Assembly: GCA_010645155.1 (NCBI GenBank)
Contig: CM021312.1
Location: forward strand, 9,436,182 to 9,500,181
Length of the DNA: 64,000 nt
From: Tigriopus japonicus
Lineage: Eukaryota > Arthropoda > Copepoda > Harpacticoida > Harpacticidae
Direction: 5' to 3'
Part shown: positions 33,420 to 44,465 of the stretch, piece by piece
Numbering within the stretch: position 1 is the stretch's first letter
Layout of the letters: the number at the start of each line of letters is the position of its first letter
The notes under the pieces: generated by a model
Told to the model about the DNA's origin: nothing
Seen by the model: the letters and a program-made list of their open reading frames with translations, nothing else
The model's database searches: none
Program-made: the position numbers and the translations under genes

Positions 33420-36070
33420 TCTCGAGTCTTGAAAAGTGAGAAGTGATTCGAGTGTGTCTCTCTTTACCAAACCTGTTCAATCCTCGTGAACAGGGGCAAG
33501 GGGAAGGGAAATTCACATGGATGTAATCGATACACGAGGTGTTTATGCCGCTTCTCTTCAAGGTTGATCTTTGCAAATGGAGCCCTGCAACGAGAAGATG
33601 TTTTCAAATTCAAACTCGAGAACGAGAAACAAACGGCCTTGATCACGCCCGGCCTTCACCTTCAAAAAACGAACACAACAAAGCCACCCTTCTCATTGAG
33701 CTCATGCTCAAATGAAAGCCTGCAACTCATGACACTTGGCAAGCATCCAGTTATGAACGAAACAGTCTGCAATGACTTCATCACTGGCCGATTCATTCCT
33801 GAGAAGAAGGCTTCCTGGAATTATTTGCGAACAGGATTTTGCTTTTAGGCCCCAGGTTTGGATGACTTTGACCGCATTGGCGATTGGGATCAACCAATCA
33901 ATCTCATCTTTGGATTGGTTTTGAGGCTAGATTTGGGGGGCAGGTCAAAGGAAATTGAGAGAAGTTAATCCAATGATCAGAGGATTGAAGCATCCTCGAT
34001 GATTACATGTTTCACGGCCAACAATCAAGATTTCTTCTTGACCATACCGGGTGTTTCAAATGAAACAAGAAATAAATCATGACCCAAAAAAGTTTGAAAA
34101 GTCAACAAGAGCCCATTCTCATTGCCATAAGGCCATGATCAGCCTGACCGAATTTAGCGCATTAGGGCTAAATTTTAGAGCCAAAGCTATGAAACCATAA
34201 GTGATATTGGCAACATTAGGTCTAGCCTGCCAAGTTGGTCCTGAAAATTAGGACTATTTGAATTTTCTAGAGTTGGTCAGGCTGGCCATGATTCATCTAT
34301 TAGGAGGGCTTTTGGTTTGAACATATTTGTCTATTGCTATTTTGTTTATGGTCAGAGCCAGGGGAAGCTAAAAAAATGATGAGGGCATGAGACATACCAA
34401 AGGATGATACAATGTTTAGGAATTTTCGATATGCATTGCTACTTTGCGAGAATTCTACATATGTTCGTGGAAATAGCCTATTTCATTTTATTTCCTAATA
34501 GCTATGAAATTTGCTATGAGAAACTGGATAAGAGTTGTAACCATGGTATATGCTAATGAATTCACCATGTGCAACTTACATATTATCTCGATTTGCGTTC
34601 CAAAATTGTTCCCCAACTGTTTTCCAGAAACTTTCAAAATGAGCACATACTACATATTTGTAATTGAAAAATTCAAGGAATTTCGGAAATGTCAAATTAT
34701 TCGCCCCTTTTTTGGTTGGTAACAGTATAGGTTGCATGTTAAGGTATTAGTTTGTGGCGTTCGTTCAAAAAGCTACGTTTCTTAAGTCTGGAAAGCATTG
34801 TACTTTGATTTTCCTAATAGCCTCAGCATGTGACATTACAACCTTCGGTTAAATTGTCTTCCAAGAGTATTTGTTTTAGTAGTATTTGAGACCTGTCTTT
34901 CCCTTTTTTTCACATTTACTGTACAATGCACAAACCATTCGTCGTTAGCTTTTTTACAAACACTAATCTTCTATATGCTCTCTAGACCAGATGTTCCAAA
35001 GCCTTTAATGAAATAAATCAGTTTGAAGTCAAGCTAGGTAACCTATTTAAAAAACATTGATTGAAGAGCATCTCTTCATGTCTTTTCTGTTCCGTCAACA
35101 TGTTGCCTCTGTAGAGCTATTTTTTGAAATCCTTTAGAATTGACGGAATGTTTCAAGTACCATGAAAACCATTTCTTTTTGAGGTACGAATGTTGTTTTC
35201 TCCATTCTCAAGGCCTTTTGAGAAAAGAGGAAAAATGCCAAAAAAACTGTTACTAAGCTGCGTCTCTAAAATCAGCCCAACATCATTGCCAACTACAAGA
35301 AGGAACGAACAATCTTAAGTCGCCAAAATTCCGATCTCAACTTAATAGCTAGTTATTAAATTAATGTGCCAAGTCATCTCAGAGGCCCCAATCTTAGCTC
35401 CATTAGCATCACGTCTCAAGTTCTAATTCCGGGATAGGATTTTAATGCATTCTTTGCTTTGCTCGCCAGAAGATTCTATTCTTGTCGTGGGCCCATCCCC
35501 GAATTCAATTTTATGGCCCTGGCACAGCTTGAAATGAAAAAAGAACAGCTTCACCAGCTGCGGAATATTCCATGATACCATCTTCAAACCTATCTATCCG
35601 CTGCCTTTTCCAAAAACCTCTTGAGGTTCGATAAATCTTAATATAACAACTGTCTTACCTTGTATATCCGAAGTGTACCAAAATGAGTCGAGTTTCGGCA
35701 AAGAGCAAGACTTATTTTGGTCTGCTATGCCAGGTTACTGTGCTGGCTCTTGAACATGTGCGAGTGAAACACTGAGTGAGTAAGAAGTGTATTCAGCAAA
35801 GAGAGGTACTCCATTCAGGCAGTCTCGGCTCTCATTCACTGTGAGTTGTGTACTGTTCGCTGCTGTTCGTATGTATCATGTGTGGAGGACGGAACAGGTT
35901 TAGGTTGGACTGCATTGGTGGTTTACTAGGCGAGGCCTTAAAAACACTGGGGCACAGATCGAATGTCTGGGCCAAATGCAGATGAGATTAAGCTTTGAGC
36001 ATCTTCAAGCTTGAAGTCTTACAAGATGATGCTTAAGAGAGCAAAGATGACGGCTGATATTACATGTGAT
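33420..36070. other. Intergenic stretch
   Basis: It includes the 5' side of the EF-hand gene. No gene or clear repeat was recognised. Frames of 60-120 codons at 33486-33848 and 34504-34722 show no family motif. Confidence 0.5.
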
Positions 36071-36077
36071 GGATGTA

Positions 36078-36467
36078 CAGGGTTGTTTCACGGAAATTAG
36101 AGGCCCTTAAACTATATTGGTGAATCGTGATAAAACGAGCCAGTGAGGTTAACTTGAGGTCCAAATAACTTAAAAAGGACAGGTGGGTACCTAGCACTTT
36201 GTATTAGTCATTTTATGCATGGCAAACAAAATTAGTTTTTCTAAAGGGCCCTCAAATTAGGATGTTTTTGAGAAATAAGCCTGGTTAGGGGGGGGGGGGA
36301 GTCGTTCTTCCAACCAAAAACCAAGTTTTATAACGAATCAATGAATTTCCAAAATAGTTTGCCTACAACTGTATTCTTCAAATGGCATTTGTACTAATTA
36401 ATCACAAACGTAATGTATCACGAATGATTATTGATTTTGTATGGGACTCTAATTTATGACAACCCTG
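36078..36467. mobile_element. TA-flanked short element (Tc1/mariner-like MITE)
   Basis: The ends CAGGGTTGTTTCAC and TATGACAACCCTG are imperfect inverses, flanked by TA at 36076-36077 and 36468-36469. No coding capacity. A hAT-like MITE abuts its right end. Confidence 0.5.
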
Positions 36468-36471
36468 TAGG

Positions 36472-36815
36472 CAGGGTTGGTCTAATGCAGTCCCGACAAG
36501 AAAATCCCGCCCCTGGGATCCTGGGGACGGGATAAACTGGGATTTGCGATTTTTTAAAAGAAGGGCGTAAAAAAGGAATAATTTGATTTATGTCCTAAGA
36601 GGTAAGAGATCTGGCAGAGGATTGGCAAGAAATGTTTTGGTAAATTTGCAATGTCCTGGACAGATCTTTATTCAATGTTTGCCATTTTAACTTCTTGAAA
36701 CCTTATAAATGGCATATATTTTCGATAATCCCATTTTCAATAAGAAAATCTAGTCCCAGGATTCTGTTCATCCCGGGATCCCGGAATCCCAGGGATAATC
36801 CCCTGACCTACCCTG
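36472..36815. mobile_element. hAT-like MITE with 8-bp target duplication CCTGTAGG
   Basis: The ends CAGGGTTGGTC and GACCTACCCTG are inverted, with identical CCTGTAGG flanks (36464-36471 and 36816-36823). Internal GGGACGGGAT/ATCCCGGGATCC words recur. Its left duplication overlaps the terminus of the 36078 element, so it inserted after that one. A relative lies at 46070-46438. Confidence 0.82.
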
Positions 36816-37254
36816 CCTGTAGGTCATATGTCAAGGTCATTGGCAATAGAAGAGTACTGCTTTTTGCATAAATAATGATTCCGGGGCTGTATACTCATAC
36901 CTGTGTCAAGTAAAGACGCTTTTTAAAGCGTCTTTAGATTCAAGCATTCTCAAAAGAATTCTCAGTGGTGTAAATATGACCGTTTTGAAATGAAGCAGGG
37001 CTTCAAAATCCATCACTAGATGGAGGCAAAAGAAGGGCAAAGCCTCTTGATTTTTTTGAGAAAGGTTTATTTTTTTCTCTCTCAAAGTTCATTTTTTATT
37101 GAGCACATGTGTTTTGTGCAGAAAATAAAATTATGAAGAAATGACTTACCCATGGTTTTTTAGACTCTCATCCTTTCACTTCTATTGTACTTTTTAGTAC
37201 AATTAACCTCAACAAATGACCTGTAACCATACTTAAGGTGAGTACAATTAGACG

Positions 37255-37600
37255 CGTGTAAAGTACAGGCACGTTTTTCGAGCTTTGTTGGCTAATCAGG
37301 CTGCGCCACCATCGTCGCAAAAACTAACATGAACAAAGCTTCTACAGTGTCTCCAAAACTATGAACGTAAAATTACTCTTTATGAACAGAAATTATCCAA
37401 AGTTTCTGGCTTCTACGTTTTACGTTCAGTATTCACTTTCAGGCAGCATGGTAGAGTAACTGATATTAGTGATATACCTACAAACAAAGCAGAGCATTGC
37501 CTTTTCGAATATTACGCTAAAAGGAAGTAACACTTCAAACATGGAAACACTAAAAGTAGATGGCGTCCTAAGGCTTATTTTGGGAACATTACACCTGAAT
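37255..37600 (+). repeat. Dispersed repeat, copy B (empty site for the 11384 MITE)
   Basis: It aligns with 11290-11383 plus 11641-11870 but lacks the 257-bp insertion. Here the point reads GCAAAAACTAACATGAACAA, with a single copy of the ACATG-like target. Confidence 0.7.
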
Positions 37601-38215
37601 TAGTGTTCAAACTCACGAAAGTCTCAGTTCTGAAAATTTTGTCGGAGAAAATTGCTCTGTATCTTCATTAATAGCATTCATTTCTTTAAAAGTGTTATAT
37701 GTTTACTAACTATCCATCTAACCAATGGAGCCTATCTTTAGACATTTTGAAATATAGTTTTATGGCATTAACCTTTCAAAAAGCCTAATTTCAAAAAATG
37801 AGCTAATTAAATGGTAGATGGCAATGCTTTGAAAACATTTTTAATGTTGGTAAGGTTTATTTGGTTTTTTTTCACACTACCAACACAAAAGTTTCGAACG
37901 GAAAAATGCAAATGAAATGTTTTCAATGCCAAATAAGTTTTGGTGCATTATTTTCAACTATTTTTACCATTAGCTCAGGCCGACTTTTTGCAAAAATATT
38001 AATTTATTCCAATACAGAAGCATCAGATTCGTCACAAAAAAATAATTTGAAAATGATAAGGGTGAAAGCCTTTGCCAAAATTGTGCAAAAAAACGACTGC
38101 TATTTAACATGACGGGCGCCGATTGTCATCTAGATATGTTAGTTCTTTGTTATCTAGCGTTAGTCATCCGCGACTTTTGGAATGCATCTTCTATTCTTAG
38201 ACAAACGAGAGACCT

Positions 38216-38430
38216 CTAAGTGAACATGCGTTGAGCGCTCATGGTTCCCGGATACCAAAAGGAGCTCCCACCCAAAAACCTATTATAGGCCTCTTCTGAA
38301 CTGAAGTTATTTGCCACATTGAACATTCTAGAAGTGTTTTGATAATAGAAACGACGAGGAGAAGAGTTTTCAACCGCATCAACATCAACAATCAGTCGAC
38401 CCACTTGCGGTCTCTTTATGGAGCTCTATT
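38216..38430 (-). CDS. Possible small exon, unassigned
   Basis: The minus strand is open from a TAG near 38430 to a stop at 38216-38218. It has balanced codon use and the composition VDAVENSSPRRFYYQN, then FSSEEAYNRFLGG. There is no acceptor that I trust and no similar family. It may be a terminal exon of an unrecognised gene. Another frame at 38689-38892 is weaker. Confidence 0.2.
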
Positions 38431-39399
38431 GGTCGGGTAATTCCCTAAAACAACATGAGTTCTTTAGGGACAATCGTTGGCAAACCTTCTAAATATTTGA
38501 AGAATCGATTGACGTCCGGTTGCCAAGATCGACAAACGCTGATTGTTGGAGCGTCATTTTGGGTACAAAAAGAGATTGAAAAAAAACCCATGCCATTCAC
38601 GAATTAAGTTTTTCTCTAATGATTCTGCGTTGGAACAACTTTAGACAAAAATGTGCCACTAAAGTTGAACATAGAATTGCGCATCAATTTACAACGCTAA
38701 AACATACAAAACTGATCCATTGATCAATGAAGCTTCACAAAGGGCACAACTAAGGTTACCAGAATAATCATTTACAATTAACTTTGATTGGAAGTTCGAA
38801 ATCTGTTGAAAGTAACAAGAGGGAAAACCATTTATCTTATCACAGTAATATGATGGTTGGGATGAGTTTTGAGGTTTAATCAAATTTTGCACCCCCGTTG
38901 ACGAAAGTTAGTCAAAGAAAGAAAACTTCGCACAGTGTCTCAATTGATAAATCCAGTTGGATACATTCAGCTAATGTGCAATATGTATATCCAATGTACC
39001 ATGTATATGCAATAAATGCAAATGGCTAGAGGTAGGTCAAATCACAGGGTTTGGTGCTCAACAGTTTGAATTTTGCAACATGAAGAAAACTATTTTTGTG
39101 ACTTTATCTCAGGTTGTTAGTAAATAAAAATGAGGAAAGTAGCTAGAATATTCTTAACAATGTTCATCAAGTTTGTTAAAGGGTTCAATTGGGTTCTGAC
39201 ACACCCCTAGCCATTTGACCCCAAGAACCACCAGCTGAATTTCTTCGACCAAACTTACCCATTTCACAAGAAAAGCATTTATCTTGACTAAAACTGGTCG
39301 GTTTCAGATTGAGCCGAAACTTCAGAAAAAGTTCCGCTTTACTTGTCGAAAAATGGGGAAAACTAGTTATTTTTTTCAAAGTGGGTTACATTGTTTTTG

Positions 39400-40380
39400 C
39401 ACAAATGTTAATAAATCGACACAGATTTAGTCATTTTCTTTAAGGTCAAACGAGGTTCTTGCATATTTTTTTCATTTTTGAGAGTTAGAAAACAGTTGAA
39501 GGAAATTCCAAGTCGTCTTACAAAAAGTTATTTCTACTGATTTTGTCATCACAAATCTTTTCTTTTCCTCGCAAAGATGTTGTTCATCATCTTCAAGGGA
39601 ATATAGTCCCAATAAACCAAAGAATGATATAAATTAATACTTGTTCATTCTATCTAAATGATATTTGTTACTACAACAAGTCATTGTTCTCTCGTGGGTG
39701 ATCTGGCCAATTGATTTTATTTGCAGAGAGAGAGAGATACAGATTAAAATCAGATAGAGAGAAATAGATAAGCAAAGAGGGAGTACTCTACATTCTCAAA
39801 TCCCGGCTTCATATGCAAAACTTCTGAAAAATCTGTCCCCGTTACAAAAACTTTTCATGTAATGAAAAATCTCTCCAAATATTGCATGACAAAAATTGCT
39901 GACGGCATGTTCCGTGTATGTGTTCCACCACACATCCGTCTTCCTTAAGCCAAACAATGAACTCAATCTGTACTCGGATGGGCCATTAGTGGAATATTTT
40001 TTTTCTTGCCCTACAGCGTTCCACCACTCTTGTCCCAAAGCACATTGAGTTAGTACACGTCTTACCTCGAGCGTTGTGTGCTTGGATCAACAGAACAGCT
40101 AGTTTTTGGCGTGACTTCCCTCTTGAACAGATCAACCACGCCTTGTTCCACAGATCCAATTGTTTTGGTACGTTCAATCTTGTTTTGACGGTGACCAACC
40201 TTCCCAAGGAGACATGGATCTGAATTGCGAAGAACGTCCTTGAACACTTTGATTATTTGCTCTTCTAGCGTGTGTGGCTCACTTTGAGTTTTCACTCTGG
40301 AAATAGCTCATTTCAGAAAGGCAACATGCTTTGATGGGCGCAACGCAAGGTCTGCCTTGTTCACCCTCGTACACTCACTC
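39400..40380. other. Intergenic stretch
   Basis: No gene is seen. There is a short GA-rich run (39725-39740). Minus frames around 39796-40295 show no motif. Confidence 0.4.
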
Positions 40381-40392
40381 AATGAGTGAGTA

Positions 40393-40731
40393 GTGTACCT
40401 AGTGGCTTTCCTGTTGTTTCCGTTTGCTTATGGGCAAGCTACAGTGTGTCCATGTTGTCTGTTCCGAGCACAAAGACGAATTTCAAATACGCCTTGGTCC
40501 ACTCTTCAATGTTATGCAGAGTGTGCCCTCTTGTTGGAACAAGCCTCTGTAGAAGGGCTGAGGATGAGCCTGCTGTGAGAAGAAGGAGCGGCCTCTCTCC
40601 CTCTCTCTATGGGGAAGGTGGTGGCGTCCCTTGGAGAACTCTCAAAATTGCACTGGATTCCAATTCCAGTCCAGTTCATGTTCACAAAAAGGGGCATGGA
40701 CAACTTATGTTGATAGGGACTGAACGAAAGT
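40393..40731 (+). CDS. Possible Cys-rich secreted (PAN/apple-like) fragment
   Basis: The frame from 40393 opens with a signal-like hydrophobic stretch (YLVAFLLFPFAYG), then CPCC and NTPWSTLQCYAECALL. A second frame from 40618 gives SQNCTGFQFQSSSC before a stop at 40729-40731. The Cys spacing recalls a PAN/apple fold. Joining the two needs a 43-bp GTGAGA...AAG intron, which keeps phase but is unusually short, or a frameshift. The start codon is not ATG. Several frames are open in this locally GC-richer region, so the coding call is weak. Confidence 0.2.
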
Positions 40732-41165
40732 GATTTGAAAGTGTTGGATCCTTGGTTCCGATAGATGGCGCCCTTAATGACAAGTGCCTTCTGTTGGAAC
40801 TTGTATTTCCAGTTCAGACCTTTTACTGACTGTCTGAAAAGAAGGTTAGTGACGTTCAATTTATTTTGACACAAAAATTGTCACTCCGTCAAAGTTCAGA
40901 AGTCTTCTGTTAATGCCTGATTTAAGTCTCAATTTAATTACCAAGTTAAATGGTTCTGGTAAAACAAATAACATTTGAATATAATTTTTGATGGACCATA
41001 ATAAATCTTGTTATTCTGGTATATTTCACCCATTAAGCTAACTGAGAAAGTGATAAGATGATATGTATTTTTCTTTTTGAAATAGAAACGTGTGTCAGGG
41101 ATCTATTCAATCTACAATTATAAACCACAGCTATGGAAGAGGCAACATGTCATACCTATCATTTT

Positions 41166-42240
41166 TCAGGATGATTCTGGGGTCAACGTGGGCATATTAC
41201 CATCCACAGGCCCTCTCCCCTCTAGCCTTGACATTAAGAGAAACTCATTTCTGGTCAAAGTTGGGTTGCGCTCTTTCAGGGTTGGTTCAAACCGGTCTTT
41301 GATGAAAGGGTTGATCATGAAAGGCATTTGCAATTTGTTTGGGCCTGACTGAAATAACTTCACTGGATCACACGTTATTTCTTCCCTGCCAAGAGTAGAG
41401 GGAAATAATTTCAAAACAACAGTTTTGGATGAGACAAAACTTATGTTTTATTGCTTAGACGGAAAACAGGACAAGGTTTCTCCCAAACCAACCCTGAATA
41501 GCCACACAACCATTTTCCAGCTATTGTCTCACAAACTGGCTGTTTCTTAACATAATCAAGTTAACCATTCGAGGTTCTAGGATTCTAGAAAAGTCCTTTT
41601 GAACCGGAGTACGCAAAAAGTAAATAATATAATCACTTTCATTTTTCTCACAACCCCGCTCCAGTCCATGTTTCCTCAAGTAGTTCTCTCCCTTTCTCGG
41701 ATTACTTTGCGAGGATTAGATGGCCTTGGTCTTTCCAAAAAGGAATGAATCTGCGCCCTTCCTTCACCAACCAACCCACTTGTTTATGGTCTAATGTCCA
41801 ATAGAGTTTCCTAGTGGAACCAAAACCAGGGAACGGAAGAAGGTCTGACAAGCGAGGGAAAGAAATATGATGGTTCTGCGCAACAAAGAAGGACACAGAT
41901 GCCCTAACTGGCAATGGAGGCCTTCTTCGCGCGTTGGAAGAACAGGGAGAACGAGGAAAAATGCACAGTTCATATCCTTTCACAAACTTTTCTCCGAGTT
42001 CCAAAGACTGGAGAAATAGGTCACCTGGACTTTGTCCAATAGGCCATCCAGGTCCAATTTCCAATCTATAAACTCGACCGTTCAGAGTCAAGCTGCAAAA
42101 GTTTGTTCAAAGTCCGCTCCACGTTTTATTGTGCCATTGACATTAGACACGCTCAAGCACGGTTCGAATGGAATTGCACGAAGATTTACGTGGATGAAAG
42201 TCTCGAATTTGGATTCTCCAAAAGAATACTAGGACCAGTT
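41166..42240 (-). other. GC-richer block with long unassigned minus-strand frames
   Basis: Minus-strand frames at about 42100-42240 (ESKFETFIHVNLRAIPF) and 41702-42091 (LNGRVYRLEIGPGWPIGQ) read as continuous protein if one base is missing near 42090. A further frame lies at 41166-41414. I recognise no domain. It could be a decayed gene or an element fragment. Confidence 0.2.
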
Positions 42241-42654
42241 TTGACTTGAAAATTAAAAAAAAACCGTTCTTTTGGCCGTTTTGGCCAGAAGAACTTGTTT
42301 GGGGGTCTTGCAAACTATTTTGAACTTATTTTAACTTTGCATTAAATAAAAACTTTGAGAAGAAAAACTTGTTTACGTTCTTCACCCCAAAACAATTTTT
42401 TTTGAAAATTTTATCCGACTTAAAAGGTCTATTTTTCTAGGTGAAAGACCGAGGACGAACATTTTTTGATATAGTAATCGAGAACAAAAAAAATGCCGCT
42501 TGATAAAAAACATCAAACAAAATATGTTTTGCCCTATTACTTGTCAAATTGAGAAGAAAAAACTTTTTTTTGGTCATTTTTTATGTGAAAAAAAAAAACG
42601 TTTTTTTCTTTATATCTGAAAAAAAAATTGTTTTGCCCGTTTTCAGGCGAAAAA

Positions 42655-43311
42655 ACTCTTTTTTTTGGGGGGGGGGGCGGATTTTTTAATACCGCTACAA
42701 GGAATGGGATTCCCTGTAAAGAGAGTTAATGATTATTATAGTTTATATAATTATCGTTTATACAAAATTTGATCTACCAATGAGTTACTGTTGGCAGATC
42801 TGTACAACCCTTGAATAGTGGGTTGGTCAGGAATAGTATTCAAAAATTTGTCCAATCCTGCCTTAAATGCTGTTAGAGGATTAGCTCCTACATATTCCCG
42901 ACGAAGACTAATGGGTAACAAATTGAACAATGAAGGAGCCCGATAAAGAAGAGAGGAGGACTTCATTGTTCGAACTAGCTCAGATTCCCTTGGATTTGGA
43001 GGTGCTCTCAAAACGCACGTAAAACCTCTACGATCGCTACAACTGATCTCAAATCCGGGGTTAGGACAGAGCCCATGAACGCTCTTGAAAACATACAGTA
43101 TCAGATACCTTTCATACCTTCTCTGAGTACTGTACAGCCCTAACTTTTGGAGCCTCTCCCAATACGAGAGCTCTCTCATTCCTGTGATGTTCCTAGTGAA
43201 AGATCTTTGGACCTGCTCGACCTTTTGCAAACCTGCTGAACTCATTGGAGCCCAAATGGGTGAGGCATATTCAAGATGCGGCTGAACAATCGACTTGTAC
43301 AGAGTTAGCAT
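42655..43311 (-). mobile_element. 5'-truncated LINE copy with intact C-terminal frame
   Basis: The minus-strand frame (43311 to 42751) is open for 186 codons and matches the C-terminal part of the RT polypeptide at 26997-27513 almost residue for residue (SIVQPHLEYASPIWAP, AFKAGLDKFL). It reads through the usual stop for about 18 codons more. The 3' UTR and terminus follow, then a C-run and A-run at 42655-42680. The truncation point is within the element at the codons for MLTLYK. Confidence 0.9.
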
Positions 43312-43319
43312 AAATTTTG

Positions 43320-44460
43320 GTCATCTTTTTAACTTAAAAACTTCGTTTTGAAAATGTTCCAACTTTTTCCCGCCCTCGTTAAATAAGTTATTTGCTCACG
43401 ATTCTTAATGAGCAAAAAAAATCCCCCTAGCCTTTTATGGTTAGCCAAAAATATTTAGAAACCTATTCTTCAAAAATGTTCCCCAATAGAACCAAAATAT
43501 TTTTGATCATATTGTGTAATAATATCCGGACATTTTCCAGTACTAGAGAATTTGTCAATCGAAACTACTATTAAACTTCAATGCATAGAAATTGGATATA
43601 CCAATTCAATCGGGTTATGTTGACCAAAGCTCTTGCTTAAATGGAATGTAGGCTTAGTTTTAGAAAGTGAAAATTCCAAGTCATCGGGGAAAATGAAAGA
43701 AATCTCGAAACCTTTTCAACTTTTGAACTTCGGAAAAGTGAAATTCTGTTGGCTTTCATATCCTTTGGAATGAGTTTCCTTTTGGCACGAGTGCAATAAA
43801 ACATCTGCCTTGATTGGAATTCCAGTTCAAGTGTTAAAATGTGGCTGTCAAAATGAAATTTCTCTACAAAGAAAAGTGTCTATCATTGTCCCACATTTGA
43901 TACTATTTTTTAAAAAAGTTTGCATTGTAAATTTTTATTTTTGTGCCAACCGCTTTTGATTTTAAATTTAGTTGCCCTCTATCAGCCGAAGGTTATTATC
44001 ATCAATACTTTTGCTTGATCCGTACTTTTTTATGGTAGTACTTTACCTTCCAGAACTTTAGAAAATGAAGGCCAATGAACGGGGATAGAAAACAGAACAC
44101 GCAAAGAAGGAAAGAAAACGGTTTTCCTTGCTTTGATAGCTTCATCACATTATTTCTGGAACAAGACCGGAAACTGGAAATGAGGGAGGAAATGAAGATT
44201 ATGGGTGAGAGAGGAAACTCCAACAAGCATGAGCATGTAAATGATATGATCCATCCTGATCATCTGATCTCCCCAATGAACAATAAAGAGGGTACTACAC
44301 ACGCTGTCTATTACGCTACAATGGCTTTCTTTAAACAAGTCTTAGTGATGAGCTCTTTGCTTTGGCAACCTCTTTTTGGCCTTTCTTGGTTGCTATCGAA
44401 ACCTTATCTTCCCACCATATTGAGTCTCTTGAAGACCCACTTTAGATCCGGAGTGTCTGT
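43320..44460. other. Intergenic stretch upstream of polycystin-2
   Basis: AT-rich until about 44050. The promoter and 5' UTR of the polycystin-2 gene should lie at the right end, but no TATA or initiator stands out. Confidence 0.4.
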
Positions 44461-44465
44461 CAAAC

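Noticed and set aside
33486..33848. 120-codon frame upstream of the EF-hand gene
   Set aside because: No recognisable domain. It lies in the likely 5' flank of the minus-strand gene.
36285..36300. Poly-G run
   Set aside because: Simple homopolymer inside the 36078-36467 element, with no LINE motif beside it.
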